From the NCBI GenBank assembly GCA_022826045.1, contig JAJDVQ010000100.1:1-64000 (forward strand): DNA of 64,000 bases. Reading direction: 5' to 3'. Below the pieces are notes generated by a model. The model saw nothing but the letters and a program-made list of their open reading frames with translations, had not been told where the DNA came from and searched no databases. The stretch comes from Acidimicrobiia bacterium. GTDB taxonomy: Bacteria; Actinomycetota; Acidimicrobiia; Acidimicrobiales; Poriferisodalaceae. The translations under genes were made by a program, and so were the position numbers. Positions 1-8,992 of this stretch are shown in pieces (position 1 is the stretch's first letter; the number at the start of each line of letters is the position of its first letter).

Positions 1-558
1 CGCTCAGCGTCGCTCAGCTCGACCCGTACCGCCGGCCGTCCCATTCTCGCGCCCATCGCCGCCCCCCTTGGCATCGTCGGCGCAACAACACAGTACCGAC
101 CAGACCAACAAACACAGCGAACTTCACAGACGAGACACTAGCAATCACACGTTTGCTCGGTGGAGTGCATGGGCACGCACCCGACGAATCTCGAACAGCG
201 ATGGCCGGAGTCTTGGAACTCAGCACAAGCGTTTGCACGAAGTCGAATCCGAATTGCAGAGACTGTCCGCTCTCTGCGCATTGCGCGTGGGCGAATGAGC
301 GGGCGCGGCTACGCGAACGCCGATGATGCGCGAGTTGATCGATCGACCAGACCCGTGCCTAGGGTTCCGTGATTCGCAGCGACGGCGGCGGCGATCATCC
401 CTGCTTCGACCGACGACCAAGTGCGCTTCATCCTGACCCTGCTGACCGGTGGTCGACTAACGATGATCAGCCATCGATGGCATCCGGCCGAAATGTCGTC
501 GGTCACCTGACAGGGACCCCCTTCGCACAGGTATCCGGGTGACCGTGGCCCGCGTCCC
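1..558. other. No supportable gene
   Basis: Several short reading frames run in from the left edge or lie inside this stretch on both strands, but none has a recognisable domain, a convincing ribosome binding site or family-like composition. I see no RNA gene, repeat or mobile-element end. It may hold decayed sequence next to the HicAB pair. Confidence 0.5.
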
Positions 559-798
559 CTATGCAGACTGAGGATGCGACACAGCTCCCGACCCCGGGGC
601 GATCGGGTCGATCTGTAGTTCCTTGCACCCTTCGAGGTACATGTCGATCGAGCACCGGAACTCTTGCTCGAGGCTGGCGGCATCGGCTGCTTCGGCATTG
701 GCAATGGGGTAGGAGCCGCTGTTGATCACGCGCGCGTGCAACACGTCTGCCTCGTCGTCATAGGACACTTCGCCGATGTAACCCTTGTATTCGAGCAT
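559..798 (-). CDS. hicB: HicB-like antitoxin, short form
   Basis: Predicted antitoxin of a type II HicAB pair, 79 residues. The N-terminal half has the HicB-type partial RNase H fold pattern (LEYKGYIGEVSYDDEADVLH, then EFRCSIDMYLEGCKE). HicB proteins usually continue into a ribbon-helix-helix or HTH DNA-binding domain; this one stops just after the conserved DPIAPGSG region, so that domain is missing. ATG at 798 shares one base with the hicA stop (TGATG); a TTG three bases further upstream is possible. The order, toxin first, is usual for hicAB. It may still neutralise HicA by protein contact but have lost autoregulation. Confidence 0.75.
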   Translation of the reverse strand: MLEYKGYIGEVSYDDEADVLHARVINSGSYPIANAEAADAASLEQEFRCSIDMYLEGCKELQIDPIAPGSGAVSHPQSA

Positions 799-1049
799 CA
801 ATCAGCCTCGATGCACTCGATGAACCTGACGATGTCGCGGATCGTGTGCCGTGTCACTTCTGGCCTCGGGTGCGGCCGATGCACGACCATCGAGCGCGGA
901 CCCTTCGCCAACTGTACTCGTGAGCCGGCTCGCTCAGCGATGTCCACGCCCATCGCTGACAGCAACGAAACCACTTCGGCCCAGCGGATGTCTGTCGGCG
1001 TGGGCACACCTCGCATGCGCTGAAGCGTCCGCAGGTGTCGCCGCCGCAT
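798..1049 (-). CDS. hicA: HicA-like mRNA interferase toxin
   Basis: Predicted small toxin of the HicA fold, an mRNA interferase, 83 residues. It belongs to the subgroup with an N-terminal RRHLRTLQ lead-in, then IRWAEVVSLLSAMG, a GSRV element and the HRPHP motif near residues 57-61, followed by an IRDIVRFIE helix. The start at 1049 is preferred because the RxHxxTL lead-in is conserved in this subgroup. It is translationally coupled to the downstream antitoxin. The O-methyltransferase gene diverges from it. Confidence 0.78.
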   Translation of the reverse strand: MRRRHLRTLQRMRGVPTPTDIRWAEVVSLLSAMGVDIAERAGSRVQLAKGPRSMVVHRPHPRPEVTRHTIRDIVRFIECIEAD

Positions 1050-1161
1050 CGAGCCAGTGTGATGCCCCGGCGCCCGAGGACAAGAAGGGTTTTCTCGGCG
1101 ATGTCAGTGATGAGAGCTGCGTCACTCTCGTTGGTCGTGCGACGGCCATAACCTCGCTCGG

Positions 1162-1827
1162 GTGTCTCGGGACTCGACGTTCGTGGAGGAGCGCGCTGCG
1201 CTCTATGCGGCGGCACATTCGTTGCAGCCCACCGAGTTGCAGCGCGAACTGATTACGGAGACGGCATCGCTCGGGCGGGTGGCCGGCATGCAGATCGGCC
1301 CGCTGCAGGGCGCTTTCATGACGGTGCTGGCGACGGCGCTTCGCCCCCGACTGGCCGTCGAGGTGGGCACCTTCACCGGGTACTCAGCCTTGTGCGTCGC
1401 CAATGCCCTGGAACCGGGGGCGCTGCTCATCTGCTGCGACGTGTCCGAGGAATGGACATCGATTGCCCGCCGGTACTGGGAGCGCGCCGGCGTGGCTGAT
1501 CGCATCGACCTGCGCATCGGACCGGCACTCGACACGCTGCGTGCGCTGCCGCCGGAACCGCCGATCGACTTGGCGTTCATCGATGCCGACAAGTCCAGCT
1601 ACCCCGCCTACTACGACGAGATCGTCGGCCGGCTCTCGCCGGGAGGCGTGATCTTGGTCGACAACGTGCTGCGGGGCGGCACGGTTGCGGACGCCGCCAG
1701 CGACGACGAGGCCACCGAGGCGATGCGCGCGTTCAACAAGCACGTTGCCGCTGATGAGCGCACGCGCACCGTGCTGCTGCCGATCGGCGACGGCCTGACG
1801 ATGATCAGCCGCCGCCTGGGTGGGTAG
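1162..1827 (+). CDS. SAM-dependent O-methyltransferase (Methyltransf_3 family)
   Basis: Cytosolic class I methyltransferase of the caffeoyl-CoA/catechol O-methyltransferase family, 221 residues, a normal length. The SAM-binding motif AVEVGTFTGYSALCVANAL is near residues 72-90. The metal/catalytic element AFIDADKSSYPAYYDEI lies near 140-156 and DNVLRGG near 167-173; D in FIDADK and D-N in VDNV are the usual divalent-metal ligands. It starts with GTG at 1162. The substrate is unknown; such enzymes methylate vicinal hydroxyls of phenolics or polyketide-like compounds. It stands alone between two toxin-antitoxin pairs, so context does not help. Confidence 0.9.
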   Translation: MSRDSTFVEERAALYAAAHSLQPTELQRELITETASLGRVAGMQIGPLQGAFMTVLATALRPRLAVEVGTFTGYSALCVANALEPGALLICCDVSEEWTSIARRYWERAGVADRIDLRIGPALDTLRALPPEPPIDLAFIDADKSSYPAYYDEIVGRLSPGGVILVDNVLRGGTVADAASDDEATEAMRAFNKHVAADERTRTVLLPIGDGLTMISRRLGG

Positions 1828-1864
1828 GAGACTTCTGGGTTCAGCGATGTGATGACTGCATGAC

Positions 1865-1882
1865 TGCTAGCATGATGTCATG
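1865..1882 (+). promoter_or_regulatory. VapBC promoter with overlapping palindrome
   Basis: TAGCAT at 1868-1873 fits the actinobacterial -10 consensus TANNNT and lies 6 nt before the vapB ATG, so the mRNA is probably leaderless. The perfect palindrome TGCTAGCA (1865-1872) overlaps the -10, and ATGACTGC occurs twice in tandem just upstream (1852-1867). This is a plausible operator for autoregulation by the RHH antitoxin; binding is inferred. Confidence 0.45.
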
Positions 1883-2176
1883 CGGCAAATCACATGGCGA
1901 GCAGATGAGCAGCTCGTGGCTCGGGTGAAGATGAGCGCTCGGGCGCAGTGCCTTTCGATGAACGAGTACATCACGCGGATCGCACAAGCGGCCACAGATC
2001 CATCGCTCTCGTCGAATGCCATTGACGAGATCCGAGCGCGCCTGCGGCTCGCCGGACTGCTCTCTGGCTTCGATGCCCCCGACGCGCAGCGGCCCGACGA
2101 GGATGCCGTTGCCGCCGCACGCCGACGAGCGGGTCAGGGGACACCGCTGTCCGAACTGGTGCGCACCAACCGGTGA
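1880..2176 (+). CDS. vapB: VapB-like RHH antitoxin
   Basis: Predicted antitoxin, 98 residues. An N-terminal ribbon-helix-helix pattern (QITWRADEQLVARVKMSARA, then MNEYITRIAQ) should bind DNA. The C-terminal arginine-rich tail would occupy the toxin active site. Its stop overlaps the start of the PIN-domain gene by 4 nt (GTGA), the usual coupling of vapBC operons. A promoter with an overlapping palindrome lies directly upstream. The family call is confident; target specificity is unknown. Confidence 0.8.
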   Translation: MRQITWRADEQLVARVKMSARAQCLSMNEYITRIAQAATDPSLSSNAIDEIRARLRLAGLLSGFDAPDAQRPDEDAVAAARRRAGQGTPLSELVRTNR

Positions 2177-2604
2177 CAGCGTTCCTGGACTCGTCCGCTC
2201 TCGTCAAGCGCTACGCCGACGAGTCGGGCAGCGACTTGGTGCGGCTCGTCTCGCCACCAGTGATTGCCAGCGATCTGGCCGCTGTCGAGGTGCCTGCCGC
2301 GTTGTGGCGCAAACATCGCGTCGGTCAGATCTCTGCACCTGATGCTCAGATTCTGTGTCGGCGATTCCTGGCCGACGTCGACGCAACCTCGTCACATAGC
2401 GACGCCGTGCTCATTGAGGTGGGAACGGACATCCTTCGCGCTGCAATCGACCTCGTAGCCCGTCACCCTCTGCGCGCCTATGACGCTGTGCAGCTTGCTT
2501 CTGCGCTGGCTGCATCTCGCCTCCTCGGCAACTGTCCATTTGGCTGCTTCGACTCCCAGCTCAACGACGCTGCGGCGGCCGAGGGTCTCACGCTCCTGTG
2601 GTGA
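2173..2604 (+). CDS. vapC: VapC-like PIN-domain toxin
   Basis: PIN-domain ribonuclease toxin, 143 residues. Acidic metal-binding residues are visible in FLDSSALVKRY (D6), in AAVEVPAALW (E near 37) and in LRAYDAVQLASA (D near 101), with a further CFDSQL near the C-terminus. It starts with GTG overlapping the vapB stop. PIN toxins of this class cleave tRNA or rRNA; which RNA cannot be told here. The set of acidic residues looks complete, so the toxin is probably active. Confidence 0.85.
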   Translation: MTAFLDSSALVKRYADESGSDLVRLVSPPVIASDLAAVEVPAALWRKHRVGQISAPDAQILCRRFLADVDATSSHSDAVLIEVGTDILRAAIDLVARHPLRAYDAVQLASALAASRLLGNCPFGCFDSQLNDAAAAEGLTLLW

Positions 2605-2713
2605 GCGCACACCGATTCACCGTCGCACAGAGGCACGGCGCTGAGCTGCCTATCGGCGACAGCTTCACGTCGATCAGCCCCAAGCTGCAGCCCTCCGCAA
2701 TAGCATCGCCGCC

Positions 2714-3511
2714 GTGGCTGACCCGGGCGCCTGGCCGATCGACACGCACATCCTTCACCGGCGCGACGCCGATCGGAGCTACCGGATCTGGGTGGCGCTT
2801 CCGATGGGCTACCGGGCCGACGCCTCCCAGCCGTACCCGCTCGTCGTCTGCTGCGACGCGCCGTGGACATTCGGCACAGCGGTGGACACCACCAGGATCC
2901 TGTCCATGTCGCGGGAGACGCCCCGGTGCGTAGTCGCCGGCATAGCGCACGACACGGCCGACATGCGCGAGATGCTCGACCTGCGCGCGATCGACTACAC
3001 GGTGACACCAGCGGAAGCCCCGCCGATGACCGGCATCCGGGTACCGGCCGCCGAGACCGGCCAAGCCGAGCCGTTCCGCCAGTGGCTCGCCAGCGACGTG
3101 ATGCCGCTGCTGTACGACCGGTACCACGTCGGCGAGCCGACCTACGTCGGCCATTCGTTCACAGCGCTGTTCGGCCTGCACGTGCTGTTCAACGCACCCG
3201 ACATGTTCGCCCGCTACCTGCTGGCCAGCCCGTCAGTGTGGTGGGACCGAGAAGAACAGGGCGACGGGGTCATGTTCCGGCTCGAAGCCGAGCACGCCGA
3301 AGCGGGCGGCGATCCCAAGGTGAAGGTCTTCATGTCGATGGGCGAGAACGAGACCGACGAGTACTCGCCCCAGGCCAAATTCTGGGATCAGTTCTCTGCC
3401 CGCGGCTACCGCAACATCGCCTCGACCTGGCATGTCTTCGGGGGCGAGAACCACAACACCGTGGTCGGCCCGGCCGTCAGCCGAGGGCTCCGGGTGCTCT
3501 ACGCCGACTGA
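2714..3511 (+). CDS. Alpha/beta-hydrolase esterase (enterochelin esterase/IroE-like fold)
   Basis: Predicted serine hydrolase of the putative-esterase family, 265 residues, no signal peptide. The nucleophile elbow is GHSFTALFG near residues 144-152 (Ser146), and the catalytic histidine is probably in GGENHNTVV near 249. The N-terminal YRIWVALPMGYR and YPLVVCCDAP segments are typical beta-strands of the family. It starts at GTG 2714. It is 60 bp upstream of the ABC importer genes but lacks an obvious functional link. The substrate could be a siderophore, an acyl-thioester or a simple ester; the sequence does not decide. Confidence 0.78.
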   Translation: MADPGAWPIDTHILHRRDADRSYRIWVALPMGYRADASQPYPLVVCCDAPWTFGTAVDTTRILSMSRETPRCVVAGIAHDTADMREMLDLRAIDYTVTPAEAPPMTGIRVPAAETGQAEPFRQWLASDVMPLLYDRYHVGEPTYVGHSFTALFGLHVLFNAPDMFARYLLASPSVWWDREEQGDGVMFRLEAEHAEAGGDPKVKVFMSMGENETDEYSPQAKFWDQFSARGYRNIASTWHVFGGENHNTVVGPAVSRGLRVLYAD

Positions 3512-3571
3512 CCCCCTGCGCACGCTCTATGTTCGCGTCATCGCGAGCGGGAACGCAGAAGGCGACGGGGG

Positions 3572-4720
3572 ATGGCGCGCACAGCAACAGAAGCCGATGA
3601 CACAGACGCGTCTGGCGACATAGCCGTCAGCCGGCTGGCGCGCCTGGTGCGCCCCTTCGTGGGCGTCGCCGTGCCCGCGTTCGCCGCGGTCGCTGCACTG
3701 CTGGTGGGCGCCGTCATGCTGCTCGCCTTCGGCGCAAACCCCCTGGTGGCCTACGGCGAGCTGGTCACGGGCGCATTCGGCAGTGCCGACAACCTCGCGG
3801 ACACCGCGGTGCGGGCGATGCCGCTGGCTCTCGTCGGTGTCGGCATCTGCATCGCATTCCGCACCGATGTGATCAACATCGGCGGCGAAGGTCAGATCAT
3901 CCTGGGCGCGATCGCCGCCACGGTCACTTCGATGGCTTTCGACGACGTGCCGCGGGTGTTGCTGGTGCCCATGGTGATCGTGGCGGGGGCGATCGGCGGC
4001 GGCTTCTGGGGTGCGATCCCCGGGGCGCTCAAGGCCTATGCGGGCGTCAACGAGATCCTGTCCACGATCATGATGAACCTCGTTGCGTTCCACTTCCTGA
4101 GCTTCCTGCTCCAGGATCTCCTGATCGAGCCGGGCGCCATCAAGATCCAGCAGACACGCCGGCTCAGCCCCAACGCCGACTTGCCGCTGCTCCCCGGAGG
4201 AACCCGGCTGCACATCGGCGTGCTCATAGCGATCCTGGTCGCAGTGTTGGGCTACCTTCTGCTGTTCCGCAGCGCGCTCGGCATGCGATTGCGGGCCGTC
4301 GGCCACAACCCCGACGCATCTCAGTACGCCGGCATGGCCGTCCGCAAGAGCGTCACCCAGGCGCTGGCGTTCAGCGGGGCCTGCTGCGGCATCGCCGGAG
4401 CAGTGCTGGTGTTCGGCAGCGAGTCGCATCGGCTGATCGGTGAAGGCGGCGCGGCGGCGTTCACGCAGAACGCCGGCTTCAACGGCATCGTGGCGGCACT
4501 GTTCGGTGCGCTCCATCCGATCTTCACGGTGCCTGCGTCGTTCCTGTTCGGGGGCATGCTCACCGGCGGCAGCGACATGCAGCGGGCAGTCCAAGTGCCT
4601 GCAGCATTGGTGGTAGCGCTGAACGGCGTCGTGGTGGTGTTCGTGGTGGGGAGTCTGCGACTGCGCGACCGGCTCAGGACGTGGGCGGGCGAGGTCTCGA
4701 GCTACGGAGGCCGGGCGTGA
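3572..4720 (+). CDS. ABC transporter permease, BMP/nucleoside type (subunit 1)
   Basis: Inner-membrane permease of the BPD_transp_2 family, 382 residues with about nine hydrophobic segments. The signature FRTDVINIGGEGQIILGA (near residues 93-110) is typical of permeases that work with BMP-family binding proteins in purine nucleoside or sugar uptake. The N-terminus is about 20 residues longer than the first helix and cytoplasmic. Its stop overlaps the next permease by 4 nt (GTGA). A TATGTT element at 3528-3533 could be the -10 of this operon. Confidence 0.9.
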   Translation: MARTATEADDTDASGDIAVSRLARLVRPFVGVAVPAFAAVAALLVGAVMLLAFGANPLVAYGELVTGAFGSADNLADTAVRAMPLALVGVGICIAFRTDVINIGGEGQIILGAIAATVTSMAFDDVPRVLLVPMVIVAGAIGGGFWGAIPGALKAYAGVNEILSTIMMNLVAFHFLSFLLQDLLIEPGAIKIQQTRRLSPNADLPLLPGGTRLHIGVLIAILVAVLGYLLLFRSALGMRLRAVGHNPDASQYAGMAVRKSVTQALAFSGACCGIAGAVLVFGSESHRLIGEGGAAAFTQNAGFNGIVAALFGALHPIFTVPASFLFGGMLTGGSDMQRAVQVPAALVVALNGVVVVFVVGSLRLRDRLRTWAGEVSSYGGRA

Positions 4721-5649
4721 GCGATTTCTTCACCGTCAGCGTGCTCGTCGCCACCTTGGCATCCGGCATCCGGCTGGCGACGCCGTTCCTGCTGTCGGCA
4801 CTGGGCGAGACCATCGGTCAACGAGCCGGCGTGCTGAATCTGGGCGTCGAAGGCGTGATGCTCATCGGCGCGTATGCCGCCTACATCACGGCGCTGCGGA
4901 CCGGCAGTGTCGTCGCCGGTGTGATTGCGGCCATGGCCGCCGGGGCGGCGATGGGCGTCGTGTACGCCTTCATCACGGTGGTCATGCATGCCACCCAGGG
5001 CATCAGCGGCATCGGCATCTTCCTGTTCGGTCTCGGCTTCACCGATCTGCTCTTCCGTCAGCAGGTGGGCACGCCTGTGCCGATCGACGGACTCCGCGGC
5101 CTCGACATGGGCGGGCTCTCGGACCTGCCGGTCGTGGGCGAGTTGTTCTTCCAGCACAGCGTGCTCACCTACGTGGCATTCGCCCTCGTGCCAGTGGTGT
5201 GGTTCGCCATGAACCGCACGACCTTCGGGCTCAACGTGCGAGCCGTGGGCGAGACGCCCGAGGCCGCCGACACGCTTGGCGTGCGAGTCAACGTGGTGCG
5301 CACGCAGGCGATCATCATCGGCAATGTCATGGCGGGCCTCGCAGGCGGCACCTTGGCTCTCGATGTCGGCATCTTCCAGCAGAACCTCACCTCGGGGCAG
5401 GGGTTCATCGCCGTGGCGCTCGTGTACTTCGGGGCGTGGCGCTCGAGCGGTGTCATGGCGGGGGCACTGTTGTTCGGCGTCGTGTCGTCCACCGTGCTAC
5501 AGCTCAAGACGCTCGGCATCATCGTCGGCGCCAATTCGACCATCGCTGCGATGGCGCCCGCGATCCTGACCATCGTGGTGCTCGTGCTCGTCAGCCGCCG
5601 CATCGGGGCGCCGTCTGCTCTGACGGTTCCATTCGAACGAGACAACTGA
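4717..5649 (+). CDS. ABC transporter permease, BMP/nucleoside type (subunit 2)
   Basis: Second membrane subunit, 310 residues, with the conserved TIGQRAGVLNLGVEGVMLIG region near residues 29-48 and multiple hydrophobic helices. The reading frame is open 36 bases further upstream, but GTG at 4717 is chosen because GGAGG at 4706-4710 lies 6 nt before it and it overlaps the stop of subunit 1. The two permeases presumably form a heterodimeric channel. Confidence 0.9.
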   Translation: MSDFFTVSVLVATLASGIRLATPFLLSALGETIGQRAGVLNLGVEGVMLIGAYAAYITALRTGSVVAGVIAAMAAGAAMGVVYAFITVVMHATQGISGIGIFLFGLGFTDLLFRQQVGTPVPIDGLRGLDMGGLSDLPVVGELFFQHSVLTYVAFALVPVVWFAMNRTTFGLNVRAVGETPEAADTLGVRVNVVRTQAIIIGNVMAGLAGGTLALDVGIFQQNLTSGQGFIAVALVYFGAWRSSGVMAGALLFGVVSSTVLQLKTLGIIVGANSTIAAMAPAILTIVVLVLVSRRIGAPSALTVPFERDN

Positions 5650-5737
5650 CGGCGGCCGCACCGGACGTGTCGGGTACCCGCATGCGGACCGCGCAGGGCT
5701 GCGCATTCGGGGAGCATCGCGCTCGTTCGGGGTCGCC

Positions 5738-5743
5738 TAGCAT
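5738..5743 (+). promoter_or_regulatory. Possible -10 element for the BMP lipoprotein gene
   Basis: TAGCAT in the 187-bp gap between the second permease and the lipoprotein gene fits TANNNT. A leader of about 85 nt would follow, ending in GGGAGGGG just before the ATG. No clear -35 box or known riboswitch fold was recognised. Confidence 0.3.
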
Positions 5744-5836
5744 CTCCTTCAGGCCCGGGGCTCCGCCGAGCCGCGCCGCTCTGCGGCGATCAGATCCGGC
5801 GAGAGCCCACGAGACGGCCGATCCGGGAGGGGTCAC

Positions 5837-6901
5837 ATGTTCCGACACACCACACGCAGATCGCTCGCAGCGATCGCCGCGGTCGTCCTGCTGCTCGCTG
5901 CGGGCTGCGGCGGCGACGACGAAGGAGACGCAGGCGCCGATGAGGCGCCTGAGGAGTCTCCGCAGGTCACCGAAGAGGAGGACATGCCCGTCGATGAGGA
6001 CGAGATGGCACCGCTGCGGATTGCGATAGTCGCGCCGAGCGCCAGCAACGACTTGGCCTTCACCCAGAGCATGGTGGATGCTGTGAACGCGATCGCAGCA
6101 GAGCGGGAGGTGGAGATTGCCATCACCGACGGCACCTTCATCGTGGAAGAAGCCGGTGCCGCGATCCGCGGCTATGCCGAGGACGGCTTTGATTTGGTGA
6201 TTGCTCACGGCAGCCAATACGGCGGCCCGCTGGAGGGGATCGCGCCCGACTTCCCTGACACCTCGTTCGCCTGGGGCACGGCGGTCGACACCAAAGGCTT
6301 GGACAACGTGTTCGCATACACCGTGCGATCTGACGAGGGCGGCTATGTGTCGGGCACCGTCGCAGCGCAGATCAGCGAGAGCGGGGTCGTCGGCGTGATC
6401 GGGCCGATCGAGGTCGGCGACGCCAAGCTCTACGTGGACGGCTTCGTGGCCGGTGTAGCGGCGACCGATCCGTCGGTCACTGCCAACGTCGTGTACACCG
6501 ACTCGTTCAGCGATGTGGCGCTGGCAGCCGAAGCCGCCGAGGCCCATATCTCCAACAATGCCGATGTGCTGACCGGCTCTGCACAGATGGTCGTGGGCGC
6601 GACCGGCGTGGCCGGTGAGCACGGCGGCGTGGCGTGGTTCGGCACCCAGGCCAACCAGACGGCGCTCGGCGAAGACTTCGTTGTCGCCTCGCAGGTGTAC
6701 CACTGGGAGGTGCTGCTGGCCGAGATGATCTCCAAGATCGAGAGCGGCACGCTCGGCGGCGAGGTGCTGACCGCGACGCTCGCCAACGGCGGCATCGTCA
6801 TCGAGTTCAACGACGGCTATGGCCTCGATGCCGGGATCCAATCGGCCGCTGAGGCAACCATCGCGGGCATCGCGGACGGCTCGATCTCGACCGGCCAGTA
6901 G
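5837..6901 (+). CDS. BMP-family substrate-binding lipoprotein
   Basis: Extracytoplasmic receptor of the importer, 354 residues. It has a lipoprotein signal peptide with lipobox LAAGC (lipidated Cys24), then an acidic Asp/Glu-rich linker to about residue 55 and a BMP/Med domain. Family landmarks include [20 protein letters not shown] and [15 protein letters not shown] proteins bind purine nucleosides or related ligands. RBS GGGAGGGG at 5827-5834 precedes ATG 5837. The gene order is unusual in that the permeases precede the receptor and ATPase. Confidence 0.9.
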   Translation: MFRHTTRRSLAAIAAVVLLLAAGCGGDDEGDAGADEAPEESPQVTEEEDMPVDEDEMAPLRIAIVAPSASNDLAFTQSMVDAVNAIAAEREVEIAITDGTFIVEEAGAAIRGYAEDGFDLVIAHGSQYGGPLEGIAPDFPDTSFAWGTAVDTKGLDNVFAYTVRSDEGGYVSGTVAAQISESGVVGVIGPIEVGDAKLYVDGFVAGVAATDPSVTANVVYTDSFSDVALAAEAAEAHISNNADVLTGSAQMVVGATGVAGEHGGVAWFGTQANQTALGEDFVVASQVYHWEVLLAEMISKIESGTLGGEVLTATLANGGIVIEFNDGYGLDAGIQSAAEATIAGIADGSISTGQ

Positions 6902-6986
6902 CGGGCACGATCAGCTTGAACGGCCAGCACCGACCAGCCGGGCACGCCGCGCAGGTTCTGCCGGCCTGATCGGCAGGACCTCGGGG

Positions 6987-8591
6987 ATGGTCGAACCAAC
7001 CGACAACACGGCGGCCGGGGCCGCGGTACCGCGCTCAGCTGGGGCTGAGCAGCAGGGCCAGGCCTCGGCCTCGCCGATGCTGGAGATGATCGGCATCACC
7101 AAGCGATTCCCGGGCGTCGTCGCGAACGAGAGCGTCGATCTGGTCGTCCAGCCCGGCGAGGTGCACACGCTGCTGGGGGAGAACGGGGCGGGCAAGAGCA
7201 CGCTCGTGAAGATCCTCTACGGCCTGTACCGGCCCGACGAGGGCGAGATCAAGATCGGCGGGGAGCCGGTCGACATTCCCTCGCCGGCCGCCGCGATCGA
7301 CCACGGCGTCGGCATGATCCACCAGCATTTCATGCTGGTCCCGACGCTGACGGTGGCCGAGAACGTGGCGTTGGGCCTGCATGGGCGCCGGGGCCTGGCA
7401 GACATGGGTCCCGTGCGCGAGCGGTTGATGGAGGTGTCCGAGCGCCACGGGCTTGCCATCGACCCCGATGCATACATCTGGCAGCTTGCCGTCGGCGAGC
7501 GTCAGCGGGCGGAGATTCTCAAGGCGCTCTACCGCGAAGCACGGCTTCTGGTTCTCGACGAGCCGACGGCGGTGCTCACGCCTCCCGAGGTCGACGACCT
7601 GTTTGCCACGCTGCGGTCGCTGACCGACGAGGGCCGCGGGCTCATCTTCATCTCCCACAAGCTGGCCGAGGTCATGGTGATCTCCGACCAGATCACCGTG
7701 CTGCGAGACGGTCAGGTCGTGGGGCGCACCACGCCGGCGGAGACCACGCGTGAGGGTCTGGCGTCGATGATGGTGGGGCGAGAGGTGCGCCTGGGCCGTG
7801 AGGTGCCTGATCAGGATGCCGGCGACCAGCGTCTGGTCGTGGACCGCCTCCGAGTCCGCGGCGACCGAGGGAACATCTCGCTCGACGACTTTTCTGTGCA
7901 GGTGGCGAGCGGCGAGATCGTCGGCATCGCCGGCGTGTCGGGCAACGGCCAGCGCGAGCTGGCCGAAGCGATCTTCGGCCTGCGACCCATCGAGTCCGGC
8001 ACCGTGCAGGTTCGCGGCGAGACCATCGCTGCACCGTCGCCGAAACAGGTGCGCCGGCGTGGCGTGGCATTCGTGCCCGAGGAACGCATGCGTCACGGCG
8101 CCGTCGGCGAGATGAGCGTGTCGGAGAACCTGATGCTCGTCGACTACGACAAGCCGCCCTTCGTTCGCGGCGGGCTGCTTCAGTTCGGCATCATTGCCGA
8201 GCGCTGCTGGGAGCTGGTACGCCGCTTCACGGTCAAGACGCCAGCACTGAGCACCGAGACCTCGCACCTGTCGGGCGGCAACATCCAGAAGGTCGTCATC
8301 GCCAGGGAGTTCTCGGCCGACGCCGACGTACTCGTCGTGGCACAGCCGACCCGCGGCATTGACATCGGCGCAGCCGAATATGTGCACGAACGCCTGCTGG
8401 AGAAGCGAGCGGCGGGTGCTGCGATCCTGCTCATCACTGAGGATCTCGACGAGGCCATGCAGCTCTCGGACCGGGTCGTGGTGATCTTCGAGGGTCAGGC
8501 CATGTGCAACCTGCCTCGTGCGGAAGCCACCACCGACCGTGTCGGCCTGCTGATGACCGGCGTCAGCGAGGAGGCGCCCGCGCCCGCCTGA
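6987..8591 (+). CDS. ABC transporter ATP-binding protein, tandem-domain (YufO/RbsA type)
   Basis: Cytosolic ATPase of the BMP importer with two fused nucleotide-binding domains, 534 residues. The first domain has Walker [10 protein letters not shown], signature-like [12 protein letters not shown] and Walker [14 protein letters not shown]. The second has a degenerate P-loop ([10 protein letters not shown]) and a good [15 protein letters not shown] signature, normal for this subfamily. The frame is open to 6819, overlapping the lipoprotein gene; ATG 6987 is chosen because the ABC domain begins about 33 residues later. ATG 7078 is an alternative. Confidence 0.9.
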   Translation: MVEPTDNTAAGAAVPRSAGAEQQGQASASPMLEMIGITKRFPGVVANESVDLVVQPGEVHTLLGENGAGKSTLVKILYGLYRPDEGEIKIGGEPVDIPSPAAAIDHGVGMIHQHFMLVPTLTVAENVALGLHGRRGLADMGPVRERLMEVSERHGLAIDPDAYIWQLAVGERQRAEILKALYREARLLVLDEPTAVLTPPEVDDLFATLRSLTDEGRGLIFISHKLAEVMVISDQITVLRDGQVVGRTTPAETTREGLASMMVGREVRLGREVPDQDAGDQRLVVDRLRVRGDRGNISLDDFSVQVASGEIVGIAGVSGNGQRELAEAIFGLRPIESGTVQVRGETIAAPSPKQVRRRGVAFVPEERMRHGAVGEMSVSENLMLVDYDKPPFVRGGLLQFGIIAERCWELVRRFTVKTPALSTETSHLSGGNIQKVVIAREFSADADVLVVAQPTRGIDIGAAEYVHERLLEKRAAGAAILLITEDLDEAMQLSDRVVVIFEGQAMCNLPRAEATTDRVGLLMTGVSEEAPAPA

Positions 8592-8616
8592 TCGTTGAGC
8601 GCCGGGCCTCGGGAGC

Positions 8617-8852
8617 GGGGCAGAATGGGCGCACAGGGGCAATGGGGAGGCCGTGACTTGACGGTGACCGAGACCACATCCGCGACCCGGGACCGCAGCC
8701 GCGGGCCCAAGCCGGTCAACGGCAAGGTGCCGGTGTACGACGCGGACGCGCACATCGCCGAGCCGACATCGGTCTGGGAGGAATACGCCGATCCCAAATG
8801 CCGTGATCTGATCGCGCGGTGCCGGATCATGGGCGACGGCAGCGACGCGGCG
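8617..8852 (+). repeat. Direct repeat, left copy (amidohydrolase 5' region)
   Basis: This segment matches 10945-11180 at a constant offset of 2328 bp with scattered substitutions. It includes the upstream GGGGCAGAATGGGCGCACAG and the first 65 codons of the amidohydrolase gene. The two copies flank the Calx-beta protein gene in the same orientation. Confidence 0.85.
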
Positions 8853-8876
8853 CTGATGTTCCCAGCGCTACGCTGA
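8658..8876 (+). pseudogene. Amidohydrolase fragment with internal deletion
   Basis: A broken copy of the amidohydrolase gene at 10986. It starts with TTG where the intact copy has ATG, after the same GGGGAGG ribosome binding site. The protein matches for about 65 residues (VYDADAHIAEPTSVWEEYAD and so on), then jumps from GDGSDAA directly to ALMFPAL and stops. Compared with the intact gene, 153 bp are missing between two copies of CGACGCGGC, and one further base is lost shortly after, giving the TGA. It keeps the DADAH metal motif but lacks almost all of the barrel. Confidence 0.85.
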
Positions 8877-8904
8877 TTGGGTTGAGTCGTTTGACAGATC
8901 GCCC

Positions 8905-8919
8905 AAGGAGATTCGGATG
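8905..8919 (+). promoter_or_regulatory. Strong RBS and ATG one base out of frame with the surface-protein ORF
   Basis: AAGGAG at 8905-8910, a 6-nt spacer and ATG at 8917-8919 form the best initiation site in the area. Read as written, this frame gives 39 codons and stops at TAG 9034-9036. Removing one C from the tract at 8931-8939 would join it to the 8993-10765 frame. Confidence 0.6.
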
Positions 8920-8930
8920 AAGTTTGCTCT

Positions 8931-8939
8931 CCCCCCCCC
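8931..8939 (+). repeat. Nine-C homopolymer tract
   Basis: Run of nine C residues between the strong start at 8917 and the signal peptide of the surface protein. Tract length decides whether the start is in frame: eight Cs put it in frame, nine do not. It could be a slippage (phase-variation) site or an error in homopolymer length. Confidence 0.6.
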
Positions 8940-8992
8940 GTTCATCGGCCCGTCGGTCTGCCCAAGGTGCTCTGTCCGGGGTGCGGCCGCAC

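Noticed and set aside
3527-4594. 355-codon minus-strand ORF opposite the first permease
   Set aside because: Shadow of a strongly supported permease gene; composition is His/Arg/Asp-rich with no family resemblance, as expected for an antisense frame in high-GC DNA.
5650-5836. Purine riboswitch before the BMP lipoprotein gene
   Set aside because: The leader is GC-rich and structured, but I found none of the conserved purine-riboswitch loops.
7035-8753. 572-codon minus-strand ORF opposite the tandem ABC ATPase
   Set aside because: Antisense shadow of a gene with all ABC motifs; no RBS or domain.
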